Assembly: GCA_023419315.1 (NCBI GenBank)
Contig: JAEZYE010000042.1
Span: 1-64,000 of the forward strand
Source: Pseudomonadota bacterium
GTDB taxonomy: Bacteria > Pseudomonadota > Gammaproteobacteria > Xanthomonadales > Xanthomonadaceae
Reading direction: 5' to 3'
DNA: 64,000 nt
The translations under genes were made by a program, and so were the position numbers. The notes beneath the pieces are model-generated. The model ran no database searches and was not told where the DNA came from. It worked only from the letters and a program-made list of their open reading frames with translations. Below are positions 17,806 through 26,587 of the stretch, piece by piece. Position 1 is the first letter of the stretch, and each line of letters starts with the position of its first letter.

Positions 17806-18813
17806 TCAGGTGATGGCGGTGTCGACGCGAAGTGATTGCTTCAGCCGCGTGAGCCCTTCGTTAAAAGACACCTTGGGGCGATAGCCGAAGTCGCGTGTGG
17901 CCGGCGTCATGTCATACCAGTGGGTGGTGCTCAACTGCTCGGCCAGGAAGCGGGTCATCGGCGGTTCGCCCTTCAACGGCAGCACCGTCCACAGGGCTTC
18001 GCATACCGCGCCCACGCGGTACGCGGTCTTGAACGACAGATGCTTGTGCACGCCCGGCGCATTGGCAGCCGCCAGCAGGTCGTTGAGCAGTTCGCCCATC
18101 GGCCGGGGTTCGCCGTTGGAGATGAAGTAGGCCTTGCCCGCACAGGCCGCGCCGATGTCCAGATGGTCCAGTGCATCGAAATGCGCCTGCGCGGCATTGT
18201 CGATGTAGGTGGTGTCCACGAGATTGGTCCCGTCACCGACGATGCGCAGGCGGCCGCTGCGGGCGCGCGCCACCAGACGCGGCAGGATCTGCGGATCGTC
18301 CGGTCCCCAGATCAGGCGCGGGCGCAGCGCGACGGTCGCCAGCTCCAGTCCGTTGGCGGCAAGAACCGCCTGCTCGGCGATCTTTTTCGTCGTGGCGTAC
18401 GGCGCCTTGAAGCCTTCGCCGTAGGGAACGTTCTCGGCCGTGCCGCCTTCCACCGGATGGTTCGCCCGGTGCGTGACGCTCGGCGTGGAGGTGTGGATCA
18501 GTTTGCGGATGCCGTGCGCACGGCATGCATCGATGACGTTCTGCGTGCCCACCACATTGGCCTGGTGGTAGCTCCGATAGCTGCCCCAGGCGCCCGCCTT
18601 GGCCGCGTTGTGGAGCACGGCGTCGACATCGTCGGCGGCGTGCAGCACGGCGTGGGCATCGGCCAGATCGCCCTGCACCTGGCCGACGCCGAGCCGCGCC
18701 AGCGCCGGGTAGTAGCTGCGGTTGAGGCTCACCACCTGATGACCACGTTCGACCAGACCGCGGCACAGCGCCTGTCCGAGAAATCCGCCGCCGCCGGTGA
18801 CCAGGATCTTCAT
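17806..18813 (-). CDS. oleD: OleD, NAD(P)H-dependent 2-alkyl-3-ketoacid reductase
   Basis: Third enzyme step order A-D-C-B of head-to-head olefin synthesis: reduces the beta-keto acid made by OleA to a 2-alkyl-3-hydroxy acid. 335 residues of the extended SDR (3-beta-HSD-like) family. The Rossmann motif GGGGFLG is at the N-terminus (MKILVTGGGGFLGQ), the catalytic serine region in THRANHPVE/STPSV, and Tyr-x-x-x-Lys appears as YATTKK. Last gene of the minus-strand ole cluster, 40 nt after oleC. Confidence 0.9.
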   Translation of the reverse strand: MKILVTGGGGFLGQALCRGLVERGHQVVSLNRSYYPALARLGVGQVQGDLADAHAVLHAADDVDAVLHNAAKAGAWGSYRSYHQANVVGTQNVIDACRAHGIRKLIHTSTPSVTHRANHPVEGGTAENVPYGEGFKAPYATTKKIAEQAVLAANGLELATVALRPRLIWGPDDPQILPRLVARARSGRLRIVGDGTNLVDTTYIDNAAQAHFDALDHLDIGAACAGKAYFISNGEPRPMGELLNDLLAAANAPGVHKHLSFKTAYRVGAVCEALWTVLPLKGEPPMTRFLAEQLSTTHWYDMTPATRDFGYRPKVSFNEGLTRLKQSLRVDTAIT

Positions 18814-18853
18814 GCGCGCAGCTCCCTCGAAGCCAACCCTACCCCGTTACATT

Positions 18854-20500
18854 TCAAGCACGTTTCTCCATGACCTCGGTGGCCCAGGCCGCCAGCTTTT
18901 CGCGACCGATCTTGGCGTTGTGGCGGATGTCGACCGGGAAGCCCGAATGGAACAGCACTTCCGCGATCATCGCAGTGTGCGCATGGGCGCGTGCAATCGC
19001 GAGCAGTTCGGCCGCGATCGTGTCGCGACGCGAGCCCACCGTGCCCGGCTGCAGTTCGATGCACAACACCGGCTGCTGCGCCCCCGGCGCGCCGACGCCC
19101 ACCAGCGCGTTCCGGCGCACGTCCGGATGCGTGTTGAAGACGGGTTCGACCTGTTCGGTGTACAGCGGGCCGTGTGTCGTTTCCACGCGCTGGGTCTTGC
19201 GGCCGCAGAACCAGAGGCGACCTTCGGCATCGAAATAGCCGACGTCGCCCATGCGATGGACGATGCGCTCGCTTCCATCGGGCCGCATTTCGCTGATCTT
19301 GGCGGCGCGCGTGGCGGCATCGCGGTTGAAATAGGTGTCGGTCGTGGTCGGCCCGGCCACGGTGATCTCGCCCACGACGCCTACCGGCACGGTGCGCGTC
19401 TGCGACCAGTCCGCAATCGGCGCGTCGGTGATCGCGATGATGCGCACTTCATTGGGCGGCACCGCTCGACCGACGCACGTGCCGGCGCCCTGCTCGGTCG
19501 CTGCGCGCGTGGCCTGCAGTTCGCGGCCCTCGATGACCGCCACGGGCAGGCATTCGGTCGCTCCGTAAGGTGTCCAGAACTGCGCGTCTTCCGGCAGCAA
19601 CGCGCGGATTTTCGCCACGGTATCCGGCGGCACCGGCGCACCAGCCGAGGTCACCCGCTCCACACCGGCCAGCGGCGCACCGTGGTCGGCCAGGACTTTC
19701 ATCAAGGCCGGCGAGCCGAACAACTGGGTGACGCCGAAGCGCTTCATCGCCGCATGCAGCTTGTGGGGATCCGCATTCGCCGGACGGGTCGGATCCATGT
19801 CGGGAATGATCGAGGTCAGTCCCAGCGCCGGATCGAACAGCGCGAACGGCGGGAAGGTCGGCAGATCCACGCCGCCCGGCCGCATGTCGAATGCTTGCCG
19901 GAGCAGATCGATCTGGGCAACGAAGTGGCGATGGCGATACACGACGCCCTTGGGTACGCCGGTCGATCCACTGGTGAACAGGATGGCGGCCACGTCGTCG
20001 CCAGCGGTGTCGGTCAACTGCGGCCCGGCGCCGGCGCCGGCGCGTTCAATGCGGGCCAGCGTCGTGCCGCCCCAGCCGTAACGCTTTCCAACCGTGACGA
20101 TGTGGCGTGCCCCGCGCGCCCAACCCAGCAGGCGACGCGCCAGTTGCGCCAGCGGAATCCCGATGAAGGCTTCCGGCTCGGCTTCATCCAGGCATTGCCG
20201 CAGCGCCGCGCGGTCAATGCCCGGATCCACGAGCACGGGCACGGCGCCGGCCTTGAACAGCGCGAACATCAGCAGGAAGAACTCCGGGCCGGGCCGCACC
20301 ATCACCACGGTGCGCATGCCGCGCCGGATGCCGGCCTGCGCCAGGCCGGCGGCGATGGCATCGCTACGGCGGTCGAGCTCGGCATAGGTGAGTACCACGT
20401 CGTAGCGCCCCGCGCGCCCGGGGCAACGCAGGGCGATGCGATCCGGTTGTTGGCGCGCCAGCGGCGGCAAGCTGGCGGCGATGTTGCAGATCGAATCCAT
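18854..20500 (-). CDS. oleC: OleC, beta-lactone synthetase (AMP-ligase family)
   Basis: ATP-dependent ligase-family enzyme that converts the hydroxy acid from OleD into a beta-lactone. 548 residues from ATG 20500. The AMP-binding P-loop is FTSGSTGVPKG, followed by the adenylate motif TPYGATECLP and the hinge region with GDVGYFDAEGRLWFCGR. The upstream frame continues to 20812 but has no supported start and would cross the divergent cysteine-cluster gene. No obvious Shine-Dalgarno. Sits between oleB and oleD. Confidence 0.92.
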   Translation of the reverse strand: MDSICNIAASLPPLARQQPDRIALRCPGRAGRYDVVLTYAELDRRSDAIAAGLAQAGIRRGMRTVVMVRPGPEFFLLMFALFKAGAVPVLVDPGIDRAALRQCLDEAEPEAFIGIPLAQLARRLLGWARGARHIVTVGKRYGWGGTTLARIERAGAGAGPQLTDTAGDDVAAILFTSGSTGVPKGVVYRHRHFVAQIDLLRQAFDMRPGGVDLPTFPPFALFDPALGLTSIIPDMDPTRPANADPHKLHAAMKRFGVTQLFGSPALMKVLADHGAPLAGVERVTSAGAPVPPDTVAKIRALLPEDAQFWTPYGATECLPVAVIEGRELQATRAATEQGAGTCVGRAVPPNEVRIIAITDAPIADWSQTRTVPVGVVGEITVAGPTTTDTYFNRDAATRAAKISEMRPDGSERIVHRMGDVGYFDAEGRLWFCGRKTQRVETTHGPLYTEQVEPVFNTHPDVRRNALVGVGAPGAQQPVLCIELQPGTVGSRRDTIAAELLAIARAHAHTAMIAEVLFHSGFPVDIRHNAKIGREKLAAWATEVMEKRA

Positions 20501-20596
20501 GGGCGCATTGTCGCCGCTCGGCGGTATTTCCGTCAGAGGACAAACTAGGCAAAATTGCGGACCTGCGCGCTCGCCGGCGCCTTCCCCGCGAATCCC

Positions 20597-20980
20597 ATGC
20601 ATCCCTGCCTGAGCTGTGGCGCCTGCTGCGCCTTTTTCCGTGTGAGCTTCCACTGGAGCGAAGCGGATCCGGCACAGGGCGGGATCGTGCCGGTCGAGTT
20701 GACCGAACCGCTGCGCCTGCATGAGCGCGTCATGCGCGGAACCTCGACCGCACAACCGCGTTGCATCGCACTGGATGCGGATATCGGTCGCTACAGTCGC
20801 TGCACGATCCACGATCGGCGGCCGTCCGTCTGCGCGGCCGTGCCGGCGTCACTGGAGTTCGGTGAACGCAGCGCCCAATGCGACAAATCGCGGCTGGCGC
20901 ACGGCCTGACGCCGCTGACGGAAGCCGACTGGGCCGGCGTCAGCGACATCGAGCGCAATCCGCTGCCTTGCGAGGCCTAG
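20597..20980 (+). CDS. YkgJ family cysteine-cluster protein
   Basis: 127-residue cytoplasmic protein with the YkgJ/UPF0153 arrangement: CxxCGxCC (CLSCGACC) near the N-terminus, then CxxHxxRPxxC (CTIHDRRPSVC) and a late Cys, probably binding zinc or an iron-sulfur cluster. It lies on the opposite strand between oleC and oleB: divergent from oleC and overlapping the oleB stop by 4 nt. The start ATG 20597 is chosen because it opens directly into the cysteine motif; an upstream in-frame GTG-like start at 20555 is less likely. Function unknown. Confidence 0.85.
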   Translation: MHPCLSCGACCAFFRVSFHWSEADPAQGGIVPVELTEPLRLHERVMRGTSTAQPRCIALDADIGRYSRCTIHDRRPSVCAAVPASLEFGERSAQCDKSRLAHGLTPLTEADWAGVSDIERNPLPCEA

Positions 20981-21873
20981 TCGGCGCGCAGCGGGTGGCG
21001 GTCGAGGAAGTCGCGCACCAGCGGCACCAGTTCGCGCGCCTTGTCTTCCAGCACGTAATGGCCGGCGTCTTCGTATGCGTGCACTTCCGCCTGCGGCAGC
21101 GCCGCGCGGAAGCCTGCCAGGAAGTGGTGATCGAAAACGAAATCCTTCAAGCCCCAGCCCAGGAAAGCGGGCCGGTCCGCGTACGAAGGCAGCCGCAGGC
21201 CGGCCTGCTCGACCAGCGGCCACGCCTTGTCGCCCGGTGACAGCGGGATGTCCTGCATGAAGCGCAACGTACTGATGCGGTTGGCCCAACTGTCATAAGG
21301 CGACACGTACGCGCGACGCACATCGGCCGGCATCGCTTTCTCCACGCCCAGCCAGGACGCCCCGGCCGAAAAAGCGTTGAATGCGCGGATGATGAAGGCG
21401 CCGAACTTCGAATCGCGCCCCAGCGAGAGCTGCCACGGCATCGGCTTGGCGGCCGGCAGCGGGAAGGCCGCGGTATTGGTGATGACCAGGCGCTTGACCT
21501 GTTCGGCGTGCGAGAGCGCCCAGCCGAAGCCGATCATCCCGCCCCAGTCATGCACCGCGAGCGTCATCGGCCCGGTGACCCCCAGGTGCGCGAGCAGCGC
21601 ATCGAGATCGTCCACGCGCGATTGCAGCGTGTACGCGTAGCGACTGTCGTCCGGCTTGTCCGACAGCCCCATGCCGATGTGGTCCGGCACGATGCAGCGG
21701 TAGCGGTCACTCAGTCCGGCCACCAGTTGGCGCCAGTAGTAACTCCATGACGGATTGCCGTGCAGCATCACCACGACCTCGCCATCGCGCGGGCCTTCGT
21801 CGAGGTAGCTCATCGACAGCCCGGGACGGACCTGGAAACGGTGCGGAGTGAAGGGATAGCCGGGTAACGTCAT
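20977..21873 (-). CDS. oleB: OleB, alpha/beta-hydrolase (beta-lactone decarboxylase)
   Basis: Final step: decarboxylates the beta-lactone to a cis-olefin. 298 residues, haloalkane-dehalogenase-like fold: oxyanion motif MLHGNPSWSYYWR, nucleophile Asp109 in VHDWGG, catalytic His272 in DAGHYVLED. The start is ATG 21873; the longer TTG reading at 21894 begins in the T-tract of the terminator hairpin after oleA. Second gene of the ole cluster. Confidence 0.92.
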   Translation of the reverse strand: MTLPGYPFTPHRFQVRPGLSMSYLDEGPRDGEVVVMLHGNPSWSYYWRQLVAGLSDRYRCIVPDHIGMGLSDKPDDSRYAYTLQSRVDDLDALLAHLGVTGPMTLAVHDWGGMIGFGWALSHAEQVKRLVITNTAAFPLPAAKPMPWQLSLGRDSKFGAFIIRAFNAFSAGASWLGVEKAMPADVRRAYVSPYDSWANRISTLRFMQDIPLSPGDKAWPLVEQAGLRLPSYADRPAFLGWGLKDFVFDHHFLAGFRAALPQAEVHAYEDAGHYVLEDKARELVPLVRDFLDRHPLRAD

Positions 21874-21895
21874 GGTGATCGTCGCAGCAAGCAAA

Positions 21896-21915
21896 AGGGC
21901 CGGCGAACCGGCCCT
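21896..21915 (-). terminator. Intrinsic terminator between oleA and oleB
   Basis: On the minus strand AGGGCCGG and CCGGCCCT form a perfect 8-bp stem with a TTCG loop, followed by TTTGCTTG. It lies 21 nt after the oleA stop and before the oleB start, so it should end or attenuate oleA transcripts. Confidence 0.75.
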
Positions 21916-21936
21916 CGCAGAAGAATGTGGCCGGTC

Positions 21937-22953
21937 TTACCAGACCACTTCGGCCATCGAGCAGTTCAGGCCGGAGCCGATGCCGAGCAGGGCGATGCGG
22001 TCGCCCTTCTTCAGGCGGCCCAGTTCCTTCAGCTTGCTCAGCACGATCGGCACGCTCGCCGGACCGATGTTGCCGTGCTCGCCGAAGATGGTGAGCACCT
22101 TCTTCGGGTCGATGCCGAACGCCTTGATGAAGGCGGCCGTGTGCACCTGGCTGACCTGGTGGATGACGAACTGATCCAGTTCGTCGACCGCCCAGCCAAG
22201 TGCCTGCTTGGCGGCGATGAAGGTCTTCTGCGCCAGCTTGATGCCTTCGATCAGCAGCATGCGGGTGTCGGTGACCATGCGATCCAGGTTGCCGCGGCAG
22301 AGCTTGTTCCATTCGGTCGCCGAACGGGTCACGCCGCCCTTGTAGCGCGGCGCTTCCGGCACGAGGTCGGCACGCGCCATCACCATCGCGGCCGCGCCGC
22401 AGCCCAGCGTCAGCGTGGCCAGTTCGTTGCGGAACTGTTCCTCGGTGATGTCCGGGGCGATCATGCGCTCGAGCGTTTTCTTGTACGCGAGGTTGGCGGT
22501 TTCACCGTCAACGACCAGGGCGTAGTCGATCTCGCCGCGTTCCAGCATGCGGGCGGCGATGTCCATGCCGTTGATGAAGGCCAGGCAGGCGTTGGCGACA
22601 TCGAAGTTCTGGCAGTGCTCGCTGAGGCCGAGGTTGCCGGACACGATGCTCGCGGTCGACGGCTCCAGGTAGTCGCGGCTGACCGAAGTGTTGACCAGCA
22701 GACCGATGCGATCGGCGGTGACGCCGGCATCTTCCAGCGCCTTGCGCGCGGCGATCGTCGCCACGTCCGAGGCCTGCTGCTCGTCATCCCACAGCCGGCG
22801 CGCGTGGATGCCGGCGATGTCGCCGAGCACGTCCGTCCGGATGCCGAGCCTTTCGAGCGTCGGCTGGAGCTGATCGTTGATTTCCTTGGAGGTCAGCGTG
22901 TGCGGCGCATCAACATGCGCCAGTCCCGCGATGGAGACATTCTTGAAGAGCAT
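21937..22953 (-). CDS. oleA: OleA, head-to-head acyl-CoA condensing thiolase
   Basis: Joins two fatty acyl-CoAs by a non-decarboxylative Claisen condensation, the committed step to long-chain olefins. 338 residues. Active-site residues by count: Glu97 (YLEPST), Cys123 (NACLAF), His265 (IHQVSQVH) and Asn295 (EHGNIG). All four are offset by exactly 20 from Glu117, Cys143, His285 and Asn315 of the characterised Xanthomonas campestris OleA (from memory), which separates OleA from ordinary FabH. Heads the ole cluster; a terminator follows it. Confidence 0.95.
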   Translation of the reverse strand: MLFKNVSIAGLAHVDAPHTLTSKEINDQLQPTLERLGIRTDVLGDIAGIHARRLWDDEQQASDVATIAARKALEDAGVTADRIGLLVNTSVSRDYLEPSTASIVSGNLGLSEHCQNFDVANACLAFINGMDIAARMLERGEIDYALVVDGETANLAYKKTLERMIAPDITEEQFRNELATLTLGCGAAAMVMARADLVPEAPRYKGGVTRSATEWNKLCRGNLDRMVTDTRMLLIEGIKLAQKTFIAAKQALGWAVDELDQFVIHQVSQVHTAAFIKAFGIDPKKVLTIFGEHGNIGPASVPIVLSKLKELGRLKKGDRIALLGIGSGLNCSMAEVVW

Positions 22954-23063
22954 CGAAATAGCGCCAAGGCTCAGGCGGAAGGGGGCGACAAGGTTACCGG
23001 CTTCCTGAGTTCACCGCATCTTTATGCGCGGTCTGGCAGGCGCGCCTGAACCAACGAAACGTG

Positions 23064-23089
23064 ACGGAAATCACCTTTTCCGTACGGAA
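23064..23089. promoter_or_regulatory. Triple ACGGAA half-site array upstream of oleA
   Basis: ACGGAAA (23064-23070), six bases, then TTTCCGT (23077-23083) running into ACGGAA, which also creates the perfect palindrome TTCCGTACGGAA (23078-23089). The site is 110-136 nt before the oleA start. Regulator unknown. Confidence 0.5.
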
Positions 23090-23141
23090 GCGTCTGGATA
23101 GCGCGCTGGATCGGCTGCACCGGCCCGGTGCTGCGAATCGG

Positions 23142-23453
23142 TCAGCGGCCGCAGCGGTAGGCGGCGAACCGCTGCTCACCGTTGGCCGGGTCGGTCAGCG
23201 GCTGCACCGTGTCGGCCTGGATGCCCGGCGCTTCATTGCGGGCCAGCGTTTCCAGTTCATCGCGCACGCGCAATGCATTGCGGGAATAGAAGGCGACCTT
23301 GTCCTGCACCGAAACGACCACTTCGCCACGCTTTTCGCACGAGGGCGCGGCCCCGGCCGGAACCACGCGAACGTGCTTGCCGGTAGACGCCAACGGCACC
23401 CAGGTGCAGGCGGACAACAGCAGTACGGATACGGCGAGGACGGCGATGCGCAT
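23142..23453 (-). CDS. DUF4156-type lipoprotein
   Basis: 103-residue lipoprotein of unknown function. Signal MRIAVLAVSVLLLSAC with lipid-bearing Cys16. The mature part has two further cysteines (PSCEKRG and the terminal YRCGR) and the segment ELETLARNEA typical of DUF4156 proteins, where small Cys-containing outer-membrane lipoproteins of this kind are common. Start ATG 23453; an in-frame upstream ATG would lengthen the N-terminus and spoil the lipobox position. Lies upstream of oleA on the same strand but 188 nt away. Confidence 0.75.
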   Translation of the reverse strand: MRIAVLAVSVLLLSACTWVPLASTGKHVRVVPAGAAPSCEKRGEVVVSVQDKVAFYSRNALRVRDELETLARNEAPGIQADTVQPLTDPANGEQRFAAYRCGR

Positions 23454-23556
23454 GGAAACGTCTCGGAAGGAAATCGCGGGGATTCTGGCCCAGCCAGCAT
23501 GAACACAGGAAGGCATGGACCGCCGCGACACAGGCCGCGGCGGTCACGCCAGACGC

Positions 23557-26427
23557 TTACTTCTTCGGCTTCACCGGCTTGCCATCGGCGTCGAGCACGG
23601 TGACCTCGCCGATCTTCAGATCGCGGATCGGCTGCTCGATCTTCGACAGATCACCCACCACCACGTAGGTCAGCGCTTCCGGCTGCAGCGTCTTCGCGGC
23701 GGCGGTCACGTCCGCCGGAGTGATGGCTTCGTTGCGCGCCTTGTAGGTCAGCACGTAGTCGTCGGGACGGCCGTAGCGCAGGTTGCTGGTGATCTGGCCC
23801 AGCACCGCGGAAGCGGTCTCGAACGCGCCGGGCAGTTCCAGCGTGTTGGCTGCGCGGATCTTCGCCACTTCAGCCTCGCTGGCGGGCGCCGAGCCGTCGG
23901 CGAATCCGATGATTTCCCGGCGCAGTTCCTTGATCGAATCCACCGTGCGGTCGCTCTGCACCGCTGCCTGCGCGAACCATGGGCGCTGGCCGAGCGTGTT
24001 GCTGGCGTTGCTGTACGAGCCGTACGCCCAGTGCTTGTCCTCGCGCAGGTTCATGTTGAGGCGCGAGCTGAACTGCCCGCCCAGCACACCGTTGGCGAAG
24101 TCGAAATCGATCGTCCCCGCGCTGGCGGTCGGCGGAGTCAGCTGGCCGATGTAGAGGTTGGACTGGATAGCGCCAGCCTGATCGATCAGGAACACGCGCG
24201 GCGCCTTCGGTACGGCCACGGTCGGCACCGCCGGCAACTTCGGAGCGTTCGCCGCCGTCTTCCAGTCGCCCAGACGGGCTTCCAGCAACGGCACGATCTG
24301 CGCGAGCGTGGTGTCGCCGACGACGATCACGCGCGCCTTGTCCGGCTGCAGCCAGTTTTCGTGGAAGGCGACCAGGTCCTGCCGCGACAGCGAGCCGATG
24401 GACGCCTCCGTGCCGCTGCCGGTGAACGGAATTGCGTACGGATGTCCCTGGCCGTAAAGCAGCGGCGGCATCACGCGCAGCGCCGCGGTCTGCGGCCGCG
24501 CCTTCTCCTGCTTGATGCCGGCGATCCAGGTGGCGCGCACGCGCTCGATCTCGGCTTCGTCGAAACTCGGGCGACGCAGGACGTCGGCCAGCAGATCCAG
24601 CGATTCGGGCAGTTTGTCGCTCAGCGCGGAAAGGCCGACCGAAGCACTGTCCAGACCTGCGCCGGTAGTGAGGTCCGCGCCCAGGGCTTCCTTGCGCGCG
24701 GCCAGTTCGAGCGCGCTGTAGTCGCCCGCACCTTCATCCAGCATCTGCATCGTGAAGCTGGCGGTGCCGAGTTTCTTGCCGACATCGGCGCTGTATCCGC
24801 CGGGGAACTGCACGGACAACTGCACCACCGGGGTCTCGTGGCGTTCGGCCAGCACGACTTCCATGCCGTTGGACAGCGTCGCGCGGTGCAGCGCGGGGAA
24901 CTGCAGTTGCGGGAAGCTCGTGGTCTTCGGCACGCCGGCGCTGCGATCCACGTCCGACTTGATCGTCTTGAAGCGGGGGTCGGCCGGCGGAATGGTGGCC
25001 GGCTGCGTCGCCGGTGCGGCCACGGCGGTTTCCGGCAGCGAAGACAGCGGCTTGTCGCTGGGCTCGACGATCAGCGTGTGCGAACCCGTGCCCAGCCACT
25101 TGGCCGCCGCACCCTTCACGCTGGCCGGAGTGGCCGCCATCAGTTCCTTGAGCTCGTCGCGGTAGCAGTCCGGCTTGCCCTGGTAGACGGTGCACGAGGC
25201 CAGCACGTCCGACTTGCCACCGAAGCCGCCGATGCGTTCGATGCCGCGAACGAAGCTCGCGCGCGTGTACGTGCGGGCCTGTTCGACTTCCGCGGCGGTC
25301 GGGCCTTCGGTGATCAGGCGCTGGATTTCCTCGTCGAGGACTTTTTCCACGCGCGCCGGATCCACGCCTTCCTTCACCGTCGCGCTGACGATGAAGGTGC
25401 CCGCGATTTCGCTGATCCACGGCATCGCGCTGACTTCATCGGCAATCTTGTCGGCGTGCACGAGCCGGCCGTCCAGGCGCGAGGACGCGCTGCCGCCGAG
25501 GATCTGAGCAAACAGCTCCAGCTGGGTCGCATCGGGGGTGCCCATCTCGGCCACCGGCCAGGCGCGGTAGATGCGCACCTGCGGCACGCGATCCGGCACG
25601 GTTTCGCGGGTGTCCTGCGCGCGCCTGGGAATGCTGGCCGCCATGTCCGGCAGCGTGGCGCTGGCCGGGATGTCGCCGAAATAGCGGGTCACCTTTTCCT
25701 TGGCGGTCTTCAGATCGATGTCGCCGGCCAGCACCAGCACCGCGTTGTTCGGGCCATACCAGCTGCGGAACCAGGTCTTCACGTCATCGAGCGTGGCCGC
25801 GTCCAGGTCGGCCATCGAGCCGATGGTCTGCCAGCTGTATGGATGGCCGGCCGGATACAGGGCTTCGAAAATCTTCGCGTAGACGCGGCGGCCGTAGGGC
25901 TGGTTTTCGCCCTGGCGCTTCTCGTTCTGAACGACGCCACGCTGTTCGTCCAGCGACTTCTGGTCAATCGCGCCGAGCAGGTGGCCCATGCGATCCGATT
26001 CCATCCACAGCGCCATGTCGAGCGCGGTGGTCGGGACGTTCTGGAAATAGTTGGTGCGGTCCTGGTTGGTCGTGCCGTTCTGATCGGTCGCGCCGACCAG
26101 TTCGAACGGATCGAAGAATTCGCCCTTGTGGTTCTCGCTGCCCTGGAACATCAGGTGTTCGAACAAATGCGCGAAACCGGTGCGACCGGGCTGCTCGTTC
26201 TTGCTGCCGACGTGATACCAGACATTGACCGCGACGATGGGCGCTTTGCGGTCCGTATGCACCACCACGCGCAAGCCGTTGGGCAGAGTGAATTCCTCGT
26301 AGGGAATCACGACCTCGGCAGTCGCCCTGGACTGGGCCAGCGCCGGCTCCGGCGTCTGTGCGCCCGCAAGGGCGACACCCAGGGCAACAGCAAGCAATGC
26401 GGCGCGCGGCCGGCGGGATACGGGCAT
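23557..26427 (-). CDS. M16 zinc metalloprotease, two-domain (second copy in window)
   Basis: Periplasmic peptidase of 956 residues with signal peptide to about ALAQ (31-32). Zinc motif HLFEH at 87-91, third ligand in the following MALWMESDRM...NEKRQGE region. The C-terminal half (from about 515) is the inactive homologous domain; at the equivalent place it reads FTMQMLDEGAG. The start is taken at ATG 26427, which has GGAG six bases upstream; an ATG at 26439 adds only four residues. It belongs to a different subgroup from the M16 gene at 11647. Confidence 0.9.
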   Translation of the reverse strand: MPVSRRPRAALLAVALGVALAGAQTPEPALAQSRATAEVVIPYEEFTLPNGLRVVVHTDRKAPIVAVNVWYHVGSKNEQPGRTGFAHLFEHLMFQGSENHKGEFFDPFELVGATDQNGTTNQDRTNYFQNVPTTALDMALWMESDRMGHLLGAIDQKSLDEQRGVVQNEKRQGENQPYGRRVYAKIFEALYPAGHPYSWQTIGSMADLDAATLDDVKTWFRSWYGPNNAVLVLAGDIDLKTAKEKVTRYFGDIPASATLPDMAASIPRRAQDTRETVPDRVPQVRIYRAWPVAEMGTPDATQLELFAQILGGSASSRLDGRLVHADKIADEVSAMPWISEIAGTFIVSATVKEGVDPARVEKVLDEEIQRLITEGPTAAEVEQARTYTRASFVRGIERIGGFGGKSDVLASCTVYQGKPDCYRDELKELMAATPASVKGAAAKWLGTGSHTLIVEPSDKPLSSLPETAVAAPATQPATIPPADPRFKTIKSDVDRSAGVPKTTSFPQLQFPALHRATLSNGMEVVLAERHETPVVQLSVQFPGGYSADVGKKLGTASFTMQMLDEGAGDYSALELAARKEALGADLTTGAGLDSASVGLSALSDKLPESLDLLADVLRRPSFDEAEIERVRATWIAGIKQEKARPQTAALRVMPPLLYGQGHPYAIPFTGSGTEASIGSLSRQDLVAFHENWLQPDKARVIVVGDTTLAQIVPLLEARLGDWKTAANAPKLPAVPTVAVPKAPRVFLIDQAGAIQSNLYIGQLTPPTASAGTIDFDFANGVLGGQFSSRLNMNLREDKHWAYGSYSNASNTLGQRPWFAQAAVQSDRTVDSIKELRREIIGFADGSAPASEAEVAKIRAANTLELPGAFETASAVLGQITSNLRYGRPDDYVLTYKARNEAITPADVTAAAKTLQPEALTYVVVGDLSKIEQPIRDLKIGEVTVLDADGKPVKPKK

Positions 26428-26587
26428 CTTCGACTCCATGGATTAAGGGATTCCCCGGAAACCGTCGATGCTAACCGGCCCGTCGCCGTGCACAACAGGG
26501 ACAAAGGTCGTGCCTGGCCGCCCCGCCGCCCGCATTCTTCACGGCGGTCGTGACACGCTGGCGTCCTTCCGCCAGCGGGATGCACCC

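Noticed and set aside
23515..26553. 1012-codon open frame on the plus strand opposite the second M16 protease
   Set aside because: Mirror frame of a high-GC gene, without a ribosome site or recognisable domain.
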